64,000 nucleotides of DNA from NCBI RefSeq assembly GCF_003255815.1, contig NC_037683.1, positions 77,621,440-77,685,439 of the forward strand. Reading direction: 5' to 3'. This stretch comes from Theropithecus gelada. Lineage: Eukaryota; Chordata; Mammalia; Primates; Cercopithecidae. Position numbers and translations under genes: made by a program. Every line of letters begins with the position of its first letter. Positions within the stretch are counted from its first letter, which is position 1. The notes beneath the pieces were generated by a model, which did not search any database, was not told the origin of the DNA, and saw only the letters and a list, made by a program, of their open reading frames with translations. This document shows, in pieces, positions 1 to 11,619 of the stretch.

Positions 1-647
1 TATGAGTATTCTTTGTGCCCAAAGCTTCTGACTGATTGGCCCCATATTTTGCCATTGTGCTAGGATGGAGCTCCATATCAGAGAGGCCAATACAATCTGA
101 AAGTCACTGCCTCTTCCATAAGTCCTGCTTTAAAACCTTCAGTAGCTTTTCTTAATTTTCCTTTCAAGGCTATCATTGTGTAGGCCTTTCTTTCTTTCTT
201 TTTTTTCTTTGTAACATAGCGTGACCCAGAACCATCTTTAGGAGTGTGGCAAATTCAGTCTTGTCTTTCTAGGATGGGATAAGATAACCTGCCTCAGGGT
301 GGAACACCCAACCCAGGGAGGAAGAGAAAACTAGGGGTGCTTGCTGAGGTTGCCAGTTGCTGCAGCAAGACCTGAGGCTCCAGTGCCTCCTTCTGTGCCA
401 GTCCCCATCTGCAAAGCAAAGGCCCAGAACTGCTGTTATCATTCTTCCACAGACCTCTCCCCGCACCAGACTTCCTCCTTACATGCTAGAACTCTTGTTT
501 TCCTTCCTAGGATGCTCCTATTGCTAGTTCTCACCAGAATTCATCTCTATATGGCTGAGGTCAGCTGTGCACCTTTTAAGCATGAATAATTCTGATTCCC
601 TTTAAAACTGGATGGGTCGGTTTTCCAGGAATTTACTTCAAACTAAT
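1..647. other. Single-copy spacer, no recognised feature
   Basis: I see no repeat family, exon or RNA gene here. A pyrimidine-rich run (TTTCTTTC-type) lies at about 188-212. The short reading frames on both strands show no recognisable domain or codon bias. Confidence 0.5.
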
Positions 648-865
648 TAATAATAATTGCTACCACTTACTGAGGCCATGATGTAAATCAGATACTTCAC
701 ATCCACTGTCTTTTTTGTCCTCACCAATAGCTCTTATGTGATAAATATTGTTACTCCTTACTCATTTTTCAGTAGAGGAAACCAAGATTCAGGAGAACAA
801 AGTAACTTGCCTAAGGTCACACAGATAAGGAGCAGCCAACTAAGGAGACTTGGCTTTTCTCTTGA
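648..865 (-). repeat. MIR SINE fragment
   Basis: The plus strand reads like the reverse complement of MIR: a TAATAATAATTGCTACC start, a region where the oligo-like GAGGAAACCAAGATTCAGG core is visible, then GTAACTTGCCTAAGGTCACACAG. This is an ancient tRNA-derived SINE, heavily diverged, with no sign of exaptation. Confidence 0.75.
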
Positions 866-1109
866 GACTTCGCTATCTCCAAACTTTGAAGCAATGCTAT
901 AAAGTTCTACTTCAGAAGGAAGCAGGAAGCCATGTCATTTTCTTATCTTGACCTCTGCTTAGCTCCACCTTACCATTCCCTCTCCCTTAGGCATAGTCGG
1001 ATTGTTTCTGTGAGGCAGAGTTTGAGCCAAAGCATAGCACACTTTAACTTTCCCTCGGGAGGAGCTCATCTTTCTGTTTGAGTTTCAGATGTTTTCTCTG
1101 TTGGTAGTT

Positions 1110-1228
1110 TCTTCATTTATTCAACATATACTTAGTATAATGACTATATGCAAAATACTGAGTATAAAGTTGTTAAAAAGATGTATACGGATCTATCTTC
1201 GTGGAGTTTTATAGATTAGTTGGAAAGA
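1110..1228 (-). repeat. L2 LINE 3'-end fragment
   Basis: CTTCATTTATTCAACATATACTTAGTA resembles the reverse complement of the L2 3' terminus (consensus ATTCATTCAACAAATATTTATTGAGC). It is short and diverged, so the assignment is tentative. Confidence 0.45.
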
Positions 1229-2339
1229 ATGCATGCTGTATCTAAATAAGAAAAAAATAATTAACCAAGCAAGAGGTCAGTTTACTTCTGTTCGTTCTTA
1301 CTGTCAAGATATTGGAAAGCAGAATTAATTTGAGTATCCAATACGTAATCTGTTGAGAAGAGCCACTTATGTGAATGTGACTGTCTCAGAGGCAGGGATT
1401 AGTAATTTAAACCAGCATATGTTTGAAGTTGATTAAAGGAAAATATTCAAATTCCTGAATAATGATTTAAATGTGCTGGAACATTACCTATTACCCACAC
1501 ATTACAGAGCAATATTTTAAAAATCTGGCCAGTGTTAAAATGATAACATTTCAGGTAGGTGGCGCCAATAAGTGTTCTTGCACTCATAGAATGTTGAGTT
1601 AGAAAATGTTGTGGGTTGCTTTGACCTTCTCCTTCCTCATTTTCCCTGAAGAAATTATAACTCAGAAAAATTGCATATGCAGTCTTTCCCTTACTTCTCA
1701 AATTCATGACTCGTAGGATGAATAGACTCTGGTTTATTCAAGGTCTCAAGAGTTCAAGTTGTCAACATTTCACCCTCTCATACATTAGCAATGTCAATGA
1801 CTTGGAAATTAATATGATTTGAACTTCATGATTCCTTCCCTTAGATGTGGTTGAAGTACTGTGAGCTCATCATTAAGAAGCAGTTAGTTAGCTTTTCTCT
1901 TTAGCCTGCCTTGTCTAAATTTCATCTTCTACTACTAAATGGTTTTACTAGTTCTAGTGACTCAAGAGGCAGTTTTACTCTGTGTGACTACTTTAGCAGA
2001 CCACATTAAAGCATTTATGTTCCTTGTTAGGTTGCAGGAATGAGTTTTCTTAATGCCATCACTGAATTCCAATGGAGGAAAGAAATTACTCATGCATTTT
2101 CTAATGGTTAAAAAATTTTCCAGTGTCTTGGCTGTCTAGTTCTCATCATGCAGAGGTTCCATTACCAAAGAGTAATTGTATAATCTTGACTAGCAGGTCT
2201 ATACTACTTAGAAAATCAACCAAATAAAACATTTGAGTCATAGGTCTTAGGCCAAAATTTTAAAGAATGAAGTATATGAGAGTCAACCTTTTGTAGCTGT
2301 AGGGGAAAATGCAAGACTTAGAAGAAAAAAACTGGTCTC
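1229..2339. other. Single-copy spacer
   Basis: AT-rich sequence with no recognised repeat, exon or RNA gene. The 86-codon minus-strand frame at 1447-1707 has no recognisable domain. Confidence 0.45.
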
Positions 2340-2545
2340 ATTAACTTACCAACTTTGTATATATAGGCAAGCTCCTTACCGTCTCTGAGGCTCATTTTCC
2401 TTATCTGTAGAGATGAAGACAGCCATAATAATGCCTGCTTTAACTATCTTGTGTGATTATTGCGCAAGTCAAATGAGATTGCAAATGTGAAGGCTTACCA
2501 GAAAAATACTAGGAAGATCTATATAAATAGTATATTATTATAGTT
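2340..2545 (+). repeat. MIR SINE fragment
   Basis: It follows the MIR plus-strand order: AGGCAAGCTCCTTACCGTCTCTGAGGCTCATTTTCC, then TTATCTGTAGAGATGAAGAC, then the ATAATAATGCC and TGTGTGATTATTG blocks. This matches the central and 3' part of MIR at high divergence. Confidence 0.7.
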
Positions 2546-3271
2546 TTAAAATATTGTAGTAATGATAATGATACTCATAGTGATAATTGTGATTAAATCT
2601 TGGCATAGAATTATGTACACCAGAGCATTACATTGGTGGCATATTGACAATGTTTGAAAAATGCAAGTCACTGAAAGAATGATTTGGCTGTTCAACATTG
2701 ATGTCAGTAAATGAAAATAGCTTGAAGTACTTCCTTCGTTTCAAAAAGAGTTAAAAGCGGCTTTCAAAGATAGAGAAAAAAAAAAACAGAAAAAGGTGAA
2801 AAACAGGTAAGTGAGGGAATAGGAGAAGGGAAAGTGGGATGTAACAAAGGGTGAAGTTAGGACTCAAAATGCATCGCATAAGCCCTGTTCCATTTACTAG
2901 AGGTGTGCCAGAGATTTGGTTCTTGGTTTTCCTGTAGCCAATGTGGTGAGAAAACATAATCAGCTGTGTAGAATCTTAGTGTCCATAAGGTTAAATAGTG
3001 ACGCACAGAACTCTTCCTAGTAATGAGACAAAAGATAGTGATTTTCCCAGGGAGTCCTCATAAAGAGAATGGTGTATGATGAACAACATCTCACAGAACA
3101 TCTCAATGGTAAACATTCATACACCTTTGGGAGCTGTCACCGGTGAGATGGCCAGATGAGAAATCATTGAAATATTCACAGTTTGTTAGCAACCTGTTAT
3201 TTACTTGGTTATCATCATGATTGAATATTTTTTTAAAACTGGAAATACTCTCTTCACCTTGGTCAGTCCCT

Positions 3272-3352
3272 TTCCTTTCTAGATTAGGAAACTGAGCCCT
3301 ACAGGAGTTGAGTGAAGGCTCAGGGTTATAATGTGGGTTTGAATCGGAGTGC
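3272..3352 (-). repeat. MIR-like SINE fragment
   Basis: AGATTAGGAAACTGAGCCC followed by GTGGGTTTGAATC resembles the reverse complement of the MIR core and the B-box region. It is short, so confidence is moderate. A 17-base T run lies just downstream at 3492-3508. Confidence 0.5.
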
Positions 3353-6184
3353 AAGGGGCTCCAGATGAGAGTGTGCAGTTTGCTTTGAGCCCACTGTGTG
3401 TGATTTGGGAGCTTTCCTTGACTCAGTATAAATACCATTTGGCACTTTCAACATGTTTCTAATTGTGAATTTAGCAGTTTACTCTGGTGGGTTTTTTTTT
3501 TTTTTTTTCTGGATGTTTATTGTAGAAGTGTAGAATCTATTGAATTTGATGGCATTTTCCCCATATTGTTTATTTGTTTTGTTTTCACTGTAGGAACGAC
3601 AGTGAAATTGGATCAGAAATTTATTAGACAACAGGTCTTCACATGTAGAATTCCCAACATTTGTAATTATACTGCCTGGGATGCTCCTTCTCAGAAAATA
3701 TCCTTAGTACTCAAAACCAGAAAATGTAGAAAAAAGCAGTATTTTAAGCAAATACAAAAATCCAAAACCTTAATTTTGAAACATAGGTGGAATTTAAAAA
3801 TATTGGCCAGAAGCCTAAGGGAGTTTTAGGTTAGCTTTTCTAGCAAACTTGTTTGCTCACATTCATGGGAAGTGACTTCGAATGTGAGTAGTGGTTGTTC
3901 ACGTGGTGTTTTAGAGGCCAATTAAAACAAACTTCTTTCATCAAGGAACTTAGATCAACCCTGAGAATAAACAGGGGACCCAGGTTCTAGAGAAAATAAG
4001 GGTGGGTCTCTAAAAGGAGGAGGCAGTGGGCTTGAGAAATATTAGAGAAACTTGGCTCTGTATGATTTGTTTGTGAGGCAGTCCAATTGAGTCTTTGAGG
4101 GAGGCACACTGACAGGTTTTTAATCTCAGGGGAGTAAATCGTAGAATGTAAATATTAGAAGCAGTGATAGGCTCTGTATCCTTCTCACCCACCAGATTAA
4201 ATAACATGTCCAAAGTGACACAGTAGAAGTTGTAGTAAGTCTTGAGTCTTCTTACTCCAACTTCAAAGTATGTGGGAATGTGCTGGGGTAAAGAGGAAGA
4301 AGAGGCAGTGCAGATGTGAAATGCCTTTTTTCCAGCTGTCATTTCGATTTCTAAGTTGTAAAATGAAAAATTTGGACCAGATTATCTCATAGACACTTCA
4401 TAAATATGAAAAGGTTTCTGCTTGTGAAGTGTAGATGTGGGAGATGTCTGTACTCAAAAAGTGATCTTTCTCTTTCTTGGAATGATCCCAGCCTACCTAA
4501 GTAGTGCTGTTTGTTTCCCTAATTCCCTAAGGAACAACAGTTAAAGGAGTAAACCTGAAGGCTACTGAGATAAACAGAACAGAGCATAATCCATTATTCC
4601 CCATCCCCTCTGCTCAGTGCAGCCTTATAAATGAACATTTCAGCCTGAGAAATGGAATGCTAAAATCTTACTGACAGCAAAATGAATCTGATGTCTTTTA
4701 TCTCAAACATACGCACTTGCTAAACAAATTTGTTAAGATACAAAATGTATACCACATTTTTAACTCAAATTACGAGCTCACAGTTAAAGTATAATGCATT
4801 CCTCTGGACTTGGTGCTGCCCATATCTAGCCTGGGTGATGTTTTTATTCTTTCTTTTGAAGTAGCACTGTTCTTTGACCTTCACATCCAAACACTTGCCT
4901 GCAGAATTAGTGATCTGTGCATGCACTTGACATTAGATAGTGACACTGTGACTTGAAACATTTGGCAACTCCAGTGCTATGGGGTTAAGCAAAGTCTTGG
5001 CTGGGTCTATTTATGTTTATTGTAGGTGGTGAGTGTTAAGTGATTCACAAAAGAAAGGGTCAGGTAAACACAGGGGGATAGGGTAGTCCGATTCTAAGCA
5101 TCTCATTCCTGCCTGTCCATTTTCTAGGTCCTAAGATGAATCAGCATATGGCTTTCTGGGAGAACTGAGTCATGAGAAATGTGATGCAGAGAGAATTTGT
5201 TAAATAAGCAGGTAGTGGGAGGAAGTTTGGTAGAGAGAATAGTATTTTGTTTGGGGTTGCAACAGGAGAAGAGAAGGAGGAAAGTGTACTTTGCTACAGT
5301 GTTTAGTGAAGAAACTGTGGTACATAATGGCCTATAGCTGTACAGCACTTAGAGCTTACAAAGTGATGGAACAGTCATCATCTCACTGACGCTGGTGGAG
5401 AAGAGGGAGGGAGGTAAGGAGCCCAGAGGTGTTACTGGCAGCATGAATGGTCAAAAACAGATAAATCTGGATGCTCCCTTGAGGCCTGTGGCTAAACTTC
5501 AACTCAAGAGCCAAAGTAGCTTCTCCTTCTTCCCTTTCTGGTTCTGTGCACAGGCAACTGATTGGGTCCCAGCGTGCTTTGCAGAACGGTACCTAGGATG
5601 GAGCCCAGACTCTTAAATAAGTGGCATGAAGTCTTCTTGGATTTGCCACACAGATGGATCCCGAAATAACTATTTTGCATAGAAGATGGAGATATGGTGG
5701 CCTGAAAGGCAAGAGTTCTGGGTTCTTGTCTCAGACTGGGGACAAGTTGTGGCCTCTTTCTTTCATTGGAGGCACACAGTGCTTTTCTCCACCATTTCTT
5801 CTCCTTTGTAATGCGTTTCCGTATGTTGTCTTTGCCCCTTTCTTTTATGGTATAACCCCATGGTAACCAAAGGCAAGTATAAGATTTTCCATTCCATGTA
5901 CTGGTAGTTCTTTATTCAGACATTCTTTGATATTAAAGGGGGGTCTTGAAAAAAAATGAAGTCAGGTATCTGAATTAAATTTAGAGAAATTTCAAAGCCT
6001 CTTGCTTCACTAATTGATCTTTACATTTCCATTCATCTAAGGAGAATGGGAGAAGAATATGTTCCAGCTAATTCATGGACCTTGCATGATACATGTGTTT
6101 TGCACATGTTTGAAGTTTCCAAGAAAATGCCAAATAAAAAATAATTTATTTCTTTTTCTTTTCATTTGTTACCAATATATTTTA
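3353..6184. other. Largely single-copy spacer
   Basis: No clear repeat apart from a possible MIR-like trace around 4180-4260. The stretch 4600-4960 is an AT-rich block without recognisable repeats. No exon with plausible splice context or RNA gene is recognisable. Confidence 0.45.
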
Positions 6185-6450
6185 AATTTTTAAATAATTG
6201 CAAACTTACTGAAAAGGTTTAAGAATAATATAAAGAATTCCTATATGCCCTTCACCCAGATTTCCTGAATTTTAATATTTTACCTCATTTCTACCTTATC
6301 ATTTTCTCTTTCTACTCTTCAAAAATGACAGAAGTTTTTACCTATGCATCTATGTATGTATGTTTCTTTGCTGAATCATTCGAGAGTGAGTTGTAGGCAT
6401 TTTGTCTTTCAACCTCAAAATACTTCAGTGTGTAGGTCCTAGAAAATGAA
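6185..6450. repeat. Old L1 (L1M) 3' region, part 1
   Basis: Sequence of the type 'cacccagatttcctgaattttaatattttacc' and 'tacttcagtgtgtaggtcctag' matches an old mammalian L1 3' region that I recognise from memory. A second copy of the same region is at 56640-57050. Parts 2 and 3 continue after two Alu-monomer insertions. The exact L1M subfamily and strand are not assigned. Confidence 0.6.
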
Positions 6451-6527
6451 AAAAGAAAAGAAAAGAAAAAAGACATCCTCTATTTTTCCCTTTCCTTTTT
6501 GCACTAAGATCCAACCCAGAGAAACAC

Positions 6528-6711
6528 CTATTAATTAATTTATTTATTTATTCGAGACAGGGTCTTGCAGTGTCACCCAGGCTGGAGTGCAGTGGTGCGA
6601 TCATGGCTCACTGCAACCTCCACCTCCTGGACTTAAGCAGTCCTCCCACCTCAGCCTCCTGAGTAGCTGGGATTACAGGTCCCCACCTCCATGCCTGGTT
6701 AATTTGAGACA
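6528..6711 (-). repeat. Alu right-monomer-like fragment (FRAM/AluJ type)
   Basis: A (TTTA)n/T-rich tail is followed by GAGACAGGGTCTTGC...GTCACCCAGGCTGGAGTGCAG and ends at GCCTGGTTAATTTG. Only one monomer is present. It interrupts the old L1. Diagnostic bases look like AluJ or free-monomer age rather than AluS/Y. Confidence 0.75.
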
Positions 6712-6791
6712 CATATTGTTGCTGTCATGTCTCTTTAGGCTCCTTTAATGAGGAATGGTTCCTCAGTCTTTTTATTTTTTATTTTGATGAC
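6712..6791. repeat. Old L1 (L1M) 3' region, part 2
   Basis: The block 'tgctgtcatgtctctttagg...ctcctttaatgaggaatgg...ttcctcagtcttttt' is the expected continuation of the L1M 3' region of part 1. It shows that the two neighbouring Alu monomers are separate insertions and not halves of one Alu. Confidence 0.6.
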
Positions 6792-6928
6792 ATCTTTTCT
6801 TTTTCTTTGAAATGGGGTCTCACTTATGTTGCACTGGCTGGCCTTGAACTCCTGGCTCCTGGCTCAACTCTACTGCCTCAGCCTCCTGAGTAGCTGGGAC
6901 TCCAGACATGTATCAGTGTGCCCAGTTT
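6792..6928 (-). repeat. Second Alu monomer (FLAM/AluJ left-monomer type)
   Basis: GAAATGGGGTCTCACTTATG, GGCCTTGAACTCCTGG and GCCTCAGCCTCCTGAGTAGC, ending CAGTGTGCCCAG, is a diverged Alu left-monomer type in reverse orientation. It sits between 'ttttgatgacat' and 'gacttggcatttttgaag', which are adjacent in the underlying L1. Confidence 0.7.
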
Positions 6929-7715
6929 GACTTGGCATTTTTGAAGACTTGCCACTTACTTTGTTGATGTTGCCTCATGGGGAGGCCCAGGCTATATACT
7001 TTGGGCAGGAATACCACAGACATGATGTGTGTTCTCAGTGCATTACATCAGTGGGCATTGATCTGTCTAATGCTGGTGGTGTTAACTTCTATCCCTTGGT
7101 TAAGATACTGTGTGCCAGTTTTCTCTACTGTGAAGTTAATTAATAAAGATTTCATGCCCATGAATTTATAAGTGATTAATAAGTTTTTGATGTGAAGCTA
7201 TTTTGAGATTATTTAAATATCTTATTGCTCATCAAACTTTTACCCTCTGCTTTTAGGGTAAAAGCTAATCATTTTCTAACTCCATCATTCTTTCTAAATT
7301 TATTAGTTGTACTATTACAATGTTTTAAAAAGATTATTTAGTTATATAATATGCCATGGATTTTTACTGTTACTTCATTGCGTTATAGTCCATTGTTATC
7401 AGTAGTTATTTTGATGTTAGAAAGTCCTGATTTAGTCAGTGGGAGCCCTTTTACGCAGCCTCTTGAGTCCTATAAAAATGTCCCTATTATTCTTTGATGA
7501 ATTCCTTACTTATTGGTACAAAAAGATTTTCTGAGCTCATCCACTGCTTTCTTGCCTTAGCTCTGGAATCAACCATTTCCACAAAGAGCTCTGGTTCCTT
7601 TTAGTGGACAGTGGTATTTAGAAACCAAGATCTGAGTGCTAGGTGTGCTTATTGCTACTAAGGTATCATTGCTTCTAGGATCTCTCAGCAGGGAGACCCA
7701 GGAAATATGTAGCAG
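6929..7715. repeat. Old L1 (L1M) 3' region, part 3
   Basis: It continues part 2: 'ggcatttttgaagac', 'aggaataccacagacatgatgtg', 'ttctcagtgcattacatcag', 'tttagtggacagtggtatttag' and 'accaagatctgagtgctagg'. These are familiar milestones of an ancient L1 3' region. There is no coding capacity. Confidence 0.6.
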
Positions 7716-8454
7716 CTGGACAGACTCCCACCCCCACTTTGCTCTGCTTGGGCCTGCTGAACGTGCTGCCTATACCAGCCAAAGCTCCCCACTTCCTCTC
7801 ATCTCAGTTGCACTATTTGTGGGTTTTTTAAAAAAAGGTATTCATGTTTTTTTCATTGAAAGATGCTCAGAACAGTGACTGCCTTAACTAACATCAGATT
7901 AGGAACTGGAGGTATTTTATCTTTCTTTCTGTTCACAATGGGTATGAGAGATGTGACTGTGTTCCAAATATTTGAATGATAGTTTGAAATTGCTGGGTTT
8001 GGTCACATTTATTGAGGGTAGGCGCAGTGGTTTAGAGTGCTTCTTAACCCTTTTTGTATCCTGATGTGCATAGGAAATAGTGATATTTGTATACTATACT
8101 AAGTTAAATGGATATAATTTGTAGAGGATGCAGTCAGTGGGCCTGGGGGCTGTGGGTGTCCAGATTACCCTTGTCTTGTCATAACACAGTAAGAATACAG
8201 TGTTTAAAAAGTTCTAAGTTAATACATGGCACTCCTAAGATGCTAAGATTGTTTGAAGACATAAATCTTGTGTCTCTAGCCTATGTACTTGATGTTGGTC
8301 AGGTCTCATTGTGTCAGTGGTCACAAGGGAGACCGTGGAAGAGGACATGGATGTCTCAGGACAACCTACTGGCATGTCAGGTTCAGAAGCTCAAAGCATT
8401 TGGCTATATTACTGGAGGATTCACTAATCACCTCCATTAGTGGAGGATTGTGGT
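7716..8454. other. Single-copy spacer
   Basis: No repeat, exon or RNA gene recognised. The 110-codon frame at 8108-8440 has no family resemblance and lacks any gene context. Confidence 0.45.
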
Positions 8455-8645
8455 AAATCAATCATTTATTTCTGTTCTCAATTCATTTATTCATTTAACA
8501 TTTATTCACTGGGCTCTTACTTATATGCCAGGCAATGTTGGAGATAATAGGGATACAGTAATGACCAATTTTATCTTTCATGAGGCTCACATTGTAGAAG
8601 AGGAGAAAGAATAAAGGAAGAGAAAAGGCAATTGTTGATAGTTAT
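8455..8645 (-). repeat. L2 LINE 3' end
   Basis: CATTTATTCATTTAACATTTATTCACTGGGC, then TATATGCCAGGCAATGTTGG and GGGATACAGTAATGACC, then CATGAGGCTCACATTGTAG, follows the reverse complement of the L2 3' terminus in order. Confidence 0.7.
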
Positions 8646-8790
8646 GAGTGCTCTGTGGAAGATAAAGCCATGAAAGTGTTTTAAAGTTGGGAGCTGTGAT
8701 TTACATTTTTAAAAGATCAGCTGGGCTTTGGGAAGTGAAGAGTGGTTGTGAGAGACTAGGAGAAAGATGGTGATGATGACTGAGAGTTGG

Positions 8791-8993
8791 CAGTCCAGTA
8801 TGGTAGCCATTAGCCACATGTGGCTATTTAAATTTAATTCAAAATTAATAAGCATAAAAAATCAGTTTTTTCCCCAATTGCACTAGCCACATCTCACATG
8901 CTCAATAGGAACATGTGAGTGGTATCTGCCAGATTGGACAGTAACATATAGAACATCTCCATTATTGTAAAAAGTTCAACTGAGCAGCTCTGG
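8791..8993. mobile_element. Non-autonomous hAT-type DNA transposon remnant (copy 1)
   Basis: GGTAGCCATTAGCCACATGTGGC, an AT-rich middle, GCACTAGCCACATCTCACATGCTCAATAGG, ATTGGACAG and GAACATCTCCATTATTG match the 'CTGTCCAATA...AGCCACATGTGGCTA' element that is common in mammals. A second copy lies at 13303-13493. I do not assign a Repbase name. Confidence 0.6.
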
Positions 8994-11584
8994 TTTAGAC
9001 CATGGTGGTTGCAGTAGAGATGGGGAGAAGTAAATGGATTTGGGATAGATTTGTGAAATATCGTCAAAGACTTGCTGCTTTATATGATGTGTTAGTAGAA
9101 GGGAGGAGACAAATTAAGGATGGCATGTGGCTTTTCAGCTGGAGCAATTGGGTAGATGGATAAGATTGTGGAGGAACAGGATTGGGTTTGTGAATAAGGA
9201 GATCCACTTGGACATATTATGCTATCTCTTTTGTAGCAGAATCCAAATAAATCTTAATGGGAGTGGAGGGAGAAGGAAAAGTCCATTTTGATGAGCTTTT
9301 CAATCTCATAGCAGATGCTAAATAAGTCCCATATGTTTGTAAGTCCTCATCTTGCATTAATTTTAAAGAGGCTATTATTGTCTGTTGGTTGTTTTATTAA
9401 ATACTATTTCATGCTGCTGCAGAATTTAATTCCACAGAAATCCCTTTGTTTATTTTAATTTTGTTTGAATTGTGATTTGGGATGCCAGCTGAAAGTGACC
9501 TGAAAATGAGGAGTTATTTTTGCTCACGGCTTACTTATTAAGAGACCACAGGTTATAGAATCCTGCCCTGGGCCTGTGACAGGTAAATTAAACCATACCG
9601 GCTTTATCTTTTTGGAGTTCAGCACTCTAAAATATATACATAAGGCATTCTTTTAAAGGAATAACTGTGGAGAGACAAGGGTACTGCAAGTAGCCTGCCT
9701 TAAAACACAATGACATTTCTTGATCTCTTTATAGACAGATGATCCCTGAGATAAATGGACAGTAGTCCATGCTGTGTACTATATATAAGTGCACTTCACT
9801 CTTAGAAATATATGACCATGATGTCCCTGCTTGGAAGGAGTCAGTTGCCTTTGTTGTGACCGCTCTTAGTTGGGTTAGAGGCTGGATTCTGATAGACATG
9901 GGATGAAGAATAAACAAGTTTTTTAAATTTTTATTTTTAAATACCACAATGCTTTTAGGGCAAATGGTTTCTAACCAGATATAGAGCCTGAGCTGAGTGA
10001 ATGAGTCCACATGTATACCCTATGTTCTTCCCAGCACACATTCTTCTGAAGCATGAAAGTCCTCTTTGGGTACTAGGGTTTTGGGTTCATGACTATGTTC
10101 ATGAGCCTGTCACCTTGGTTCTCTACTTCATGTTTCCAGATCCCATTTAATTGTTCCGTGATCATGGGAGAGATCAGAAGGGGCCAATAAATGCAAACTG
10201 GAGTTAACCTTGGAACCATGACCATCTCTTTTGTTCACTTCACTCTTGGATTTTACAGAACCACCATTCCTGGTAGCAGCTGAATCCCCTTAATGTGGCT
10301 CATTCTCCTTTGAATGTTCGCTTGTTAATGTATTGAGGTCTTCATGCTCTTAGGCTATTGTGCAAATCAGATCAATTTCAATTTGCTGTTCAAGAGAGGA
10401 GGTTTTGATTTTTAATGTAATGCACATGACATTCCTTGTCTGCTTCATCTCTGTTTGTTATGATAGCCCCTCCCCCACATCCTGCGCTTCAGGTACAGAA
10501 TGAACAGCTATAGTAAGAATAAGTTTACTAGTAAAGTGTTGAGAGTTTCGAAATCTGAATCCTAGGCCACATTGGACTTTGAGTGCACTGGAAAGCGTAG
10601 GCATATTGGGATAGAGCTTAAAACAAGAAACAACTAGGTGTGCATCACCATGAACTCATAAACGGCAGCTGAACATTGGCTTTCCCCAACCTTCCTTCAG
10701 AACCCTGGCTGGGGCTCTCTAAGTCCAATGAATTTTCCAATTTAACCCACATTTTCTTCTTGCATGGAATTAATTTAGAACTAAGGAATAAAAACTACCC
10801 TGGCATCTATTTAAATGGAAGAAAAAGTCAAAGATTTTTTGTAAACAATCTTCTCTGTGTATATGTAGTCAATTTATGTGGACCTAATTTTCTCAAACAT
10901 TAGGAAGGCCACAACTAGACCATCACCCCAAGCAACATGGAGTCCAGCATCAAAATAAGAGTTATATTTGAATTAGTAATTTCATTAGAATCAGCTTTTT
11001 TAGTTTTAAATTCTTATACGTCTATCCTGATATTGCTTGAACCATTTTTGAAAAGGATTTTGAAAACAACCGAGTGTGCCTTTCTTTTAAAGGCAGGCAA
11101 ATACCAACCAAGTATTGTCATGCTATTGAAGAAGACAAACATTGAAAACTGGAACATGACTTTGTAGTACCACAATGTTATGAAGAAACTTTGAAGTGGT
11201 TAAATTCTATGGACATGTTTTCAGAATCTACAGCTTTCCGTAGGTATTGGAAATGGAAGCTGATGATAGAAACATTCATTTCATAGAAATTGAATCATAG
11301 AAAGATGATTCTGTGGAATAGACCCAAGCGATGGCATTATAGTGAAGCTCCAGGGTTTTTGATGGACACTTGGAAAATGAAAGCAGAGCATTGGGAAATT
11401 CAGGAATCTTTTCTTAGTAGAGTTGTAATAAGGCCAAACAGATTTTTTTCTTCACCATAAATGATAGGCTGTGTGGCATCCCCCACAACACTTGCAATCG
11501 TGATTTAAAAAGAGGTGAACTTCCTCTCCAACTGTAAGTTTAGTGTATATGTAACATATGCATATGTATTTATATGCATGTGTG

Positions 11585-11587
<3 letters not shown>
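8994..11587. other. Largely single-copy spacer
   Basis: No recognisable transposon fragment or gene. The AT-rich block 9330-9600 and the stretch around 10.7-11.2 kb contain short open frames without domain signatures. I see nothing else of note. Confidence 0.45.

Positions 11588-11617
<30 letters not shown>
11588..11617. repeat. (AC)15 microsatellite
   Basis: Fifteen uninterrupted AC units, preceded by a TATATGCATGTGTGCGT stretch that is itself alternating purine-pyrimidine. It is probably length-polymorphic. Confidence 0.95.

Positions 11618-11619
<2 letters not shown>

Noticed and set aside
6528..6928. Single AluJ split by an unrelated insertion
   Set aside because: The intervening 80 bp fits the underlying L1 3' region, so two monomer insertions explain it better; kept as a finding with this alternative stated.
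11588..11617. (AC)15 repeat as a functional regulatory element
   Set aside because: An ordinary dinucleotide microsatellite with no supporting context.
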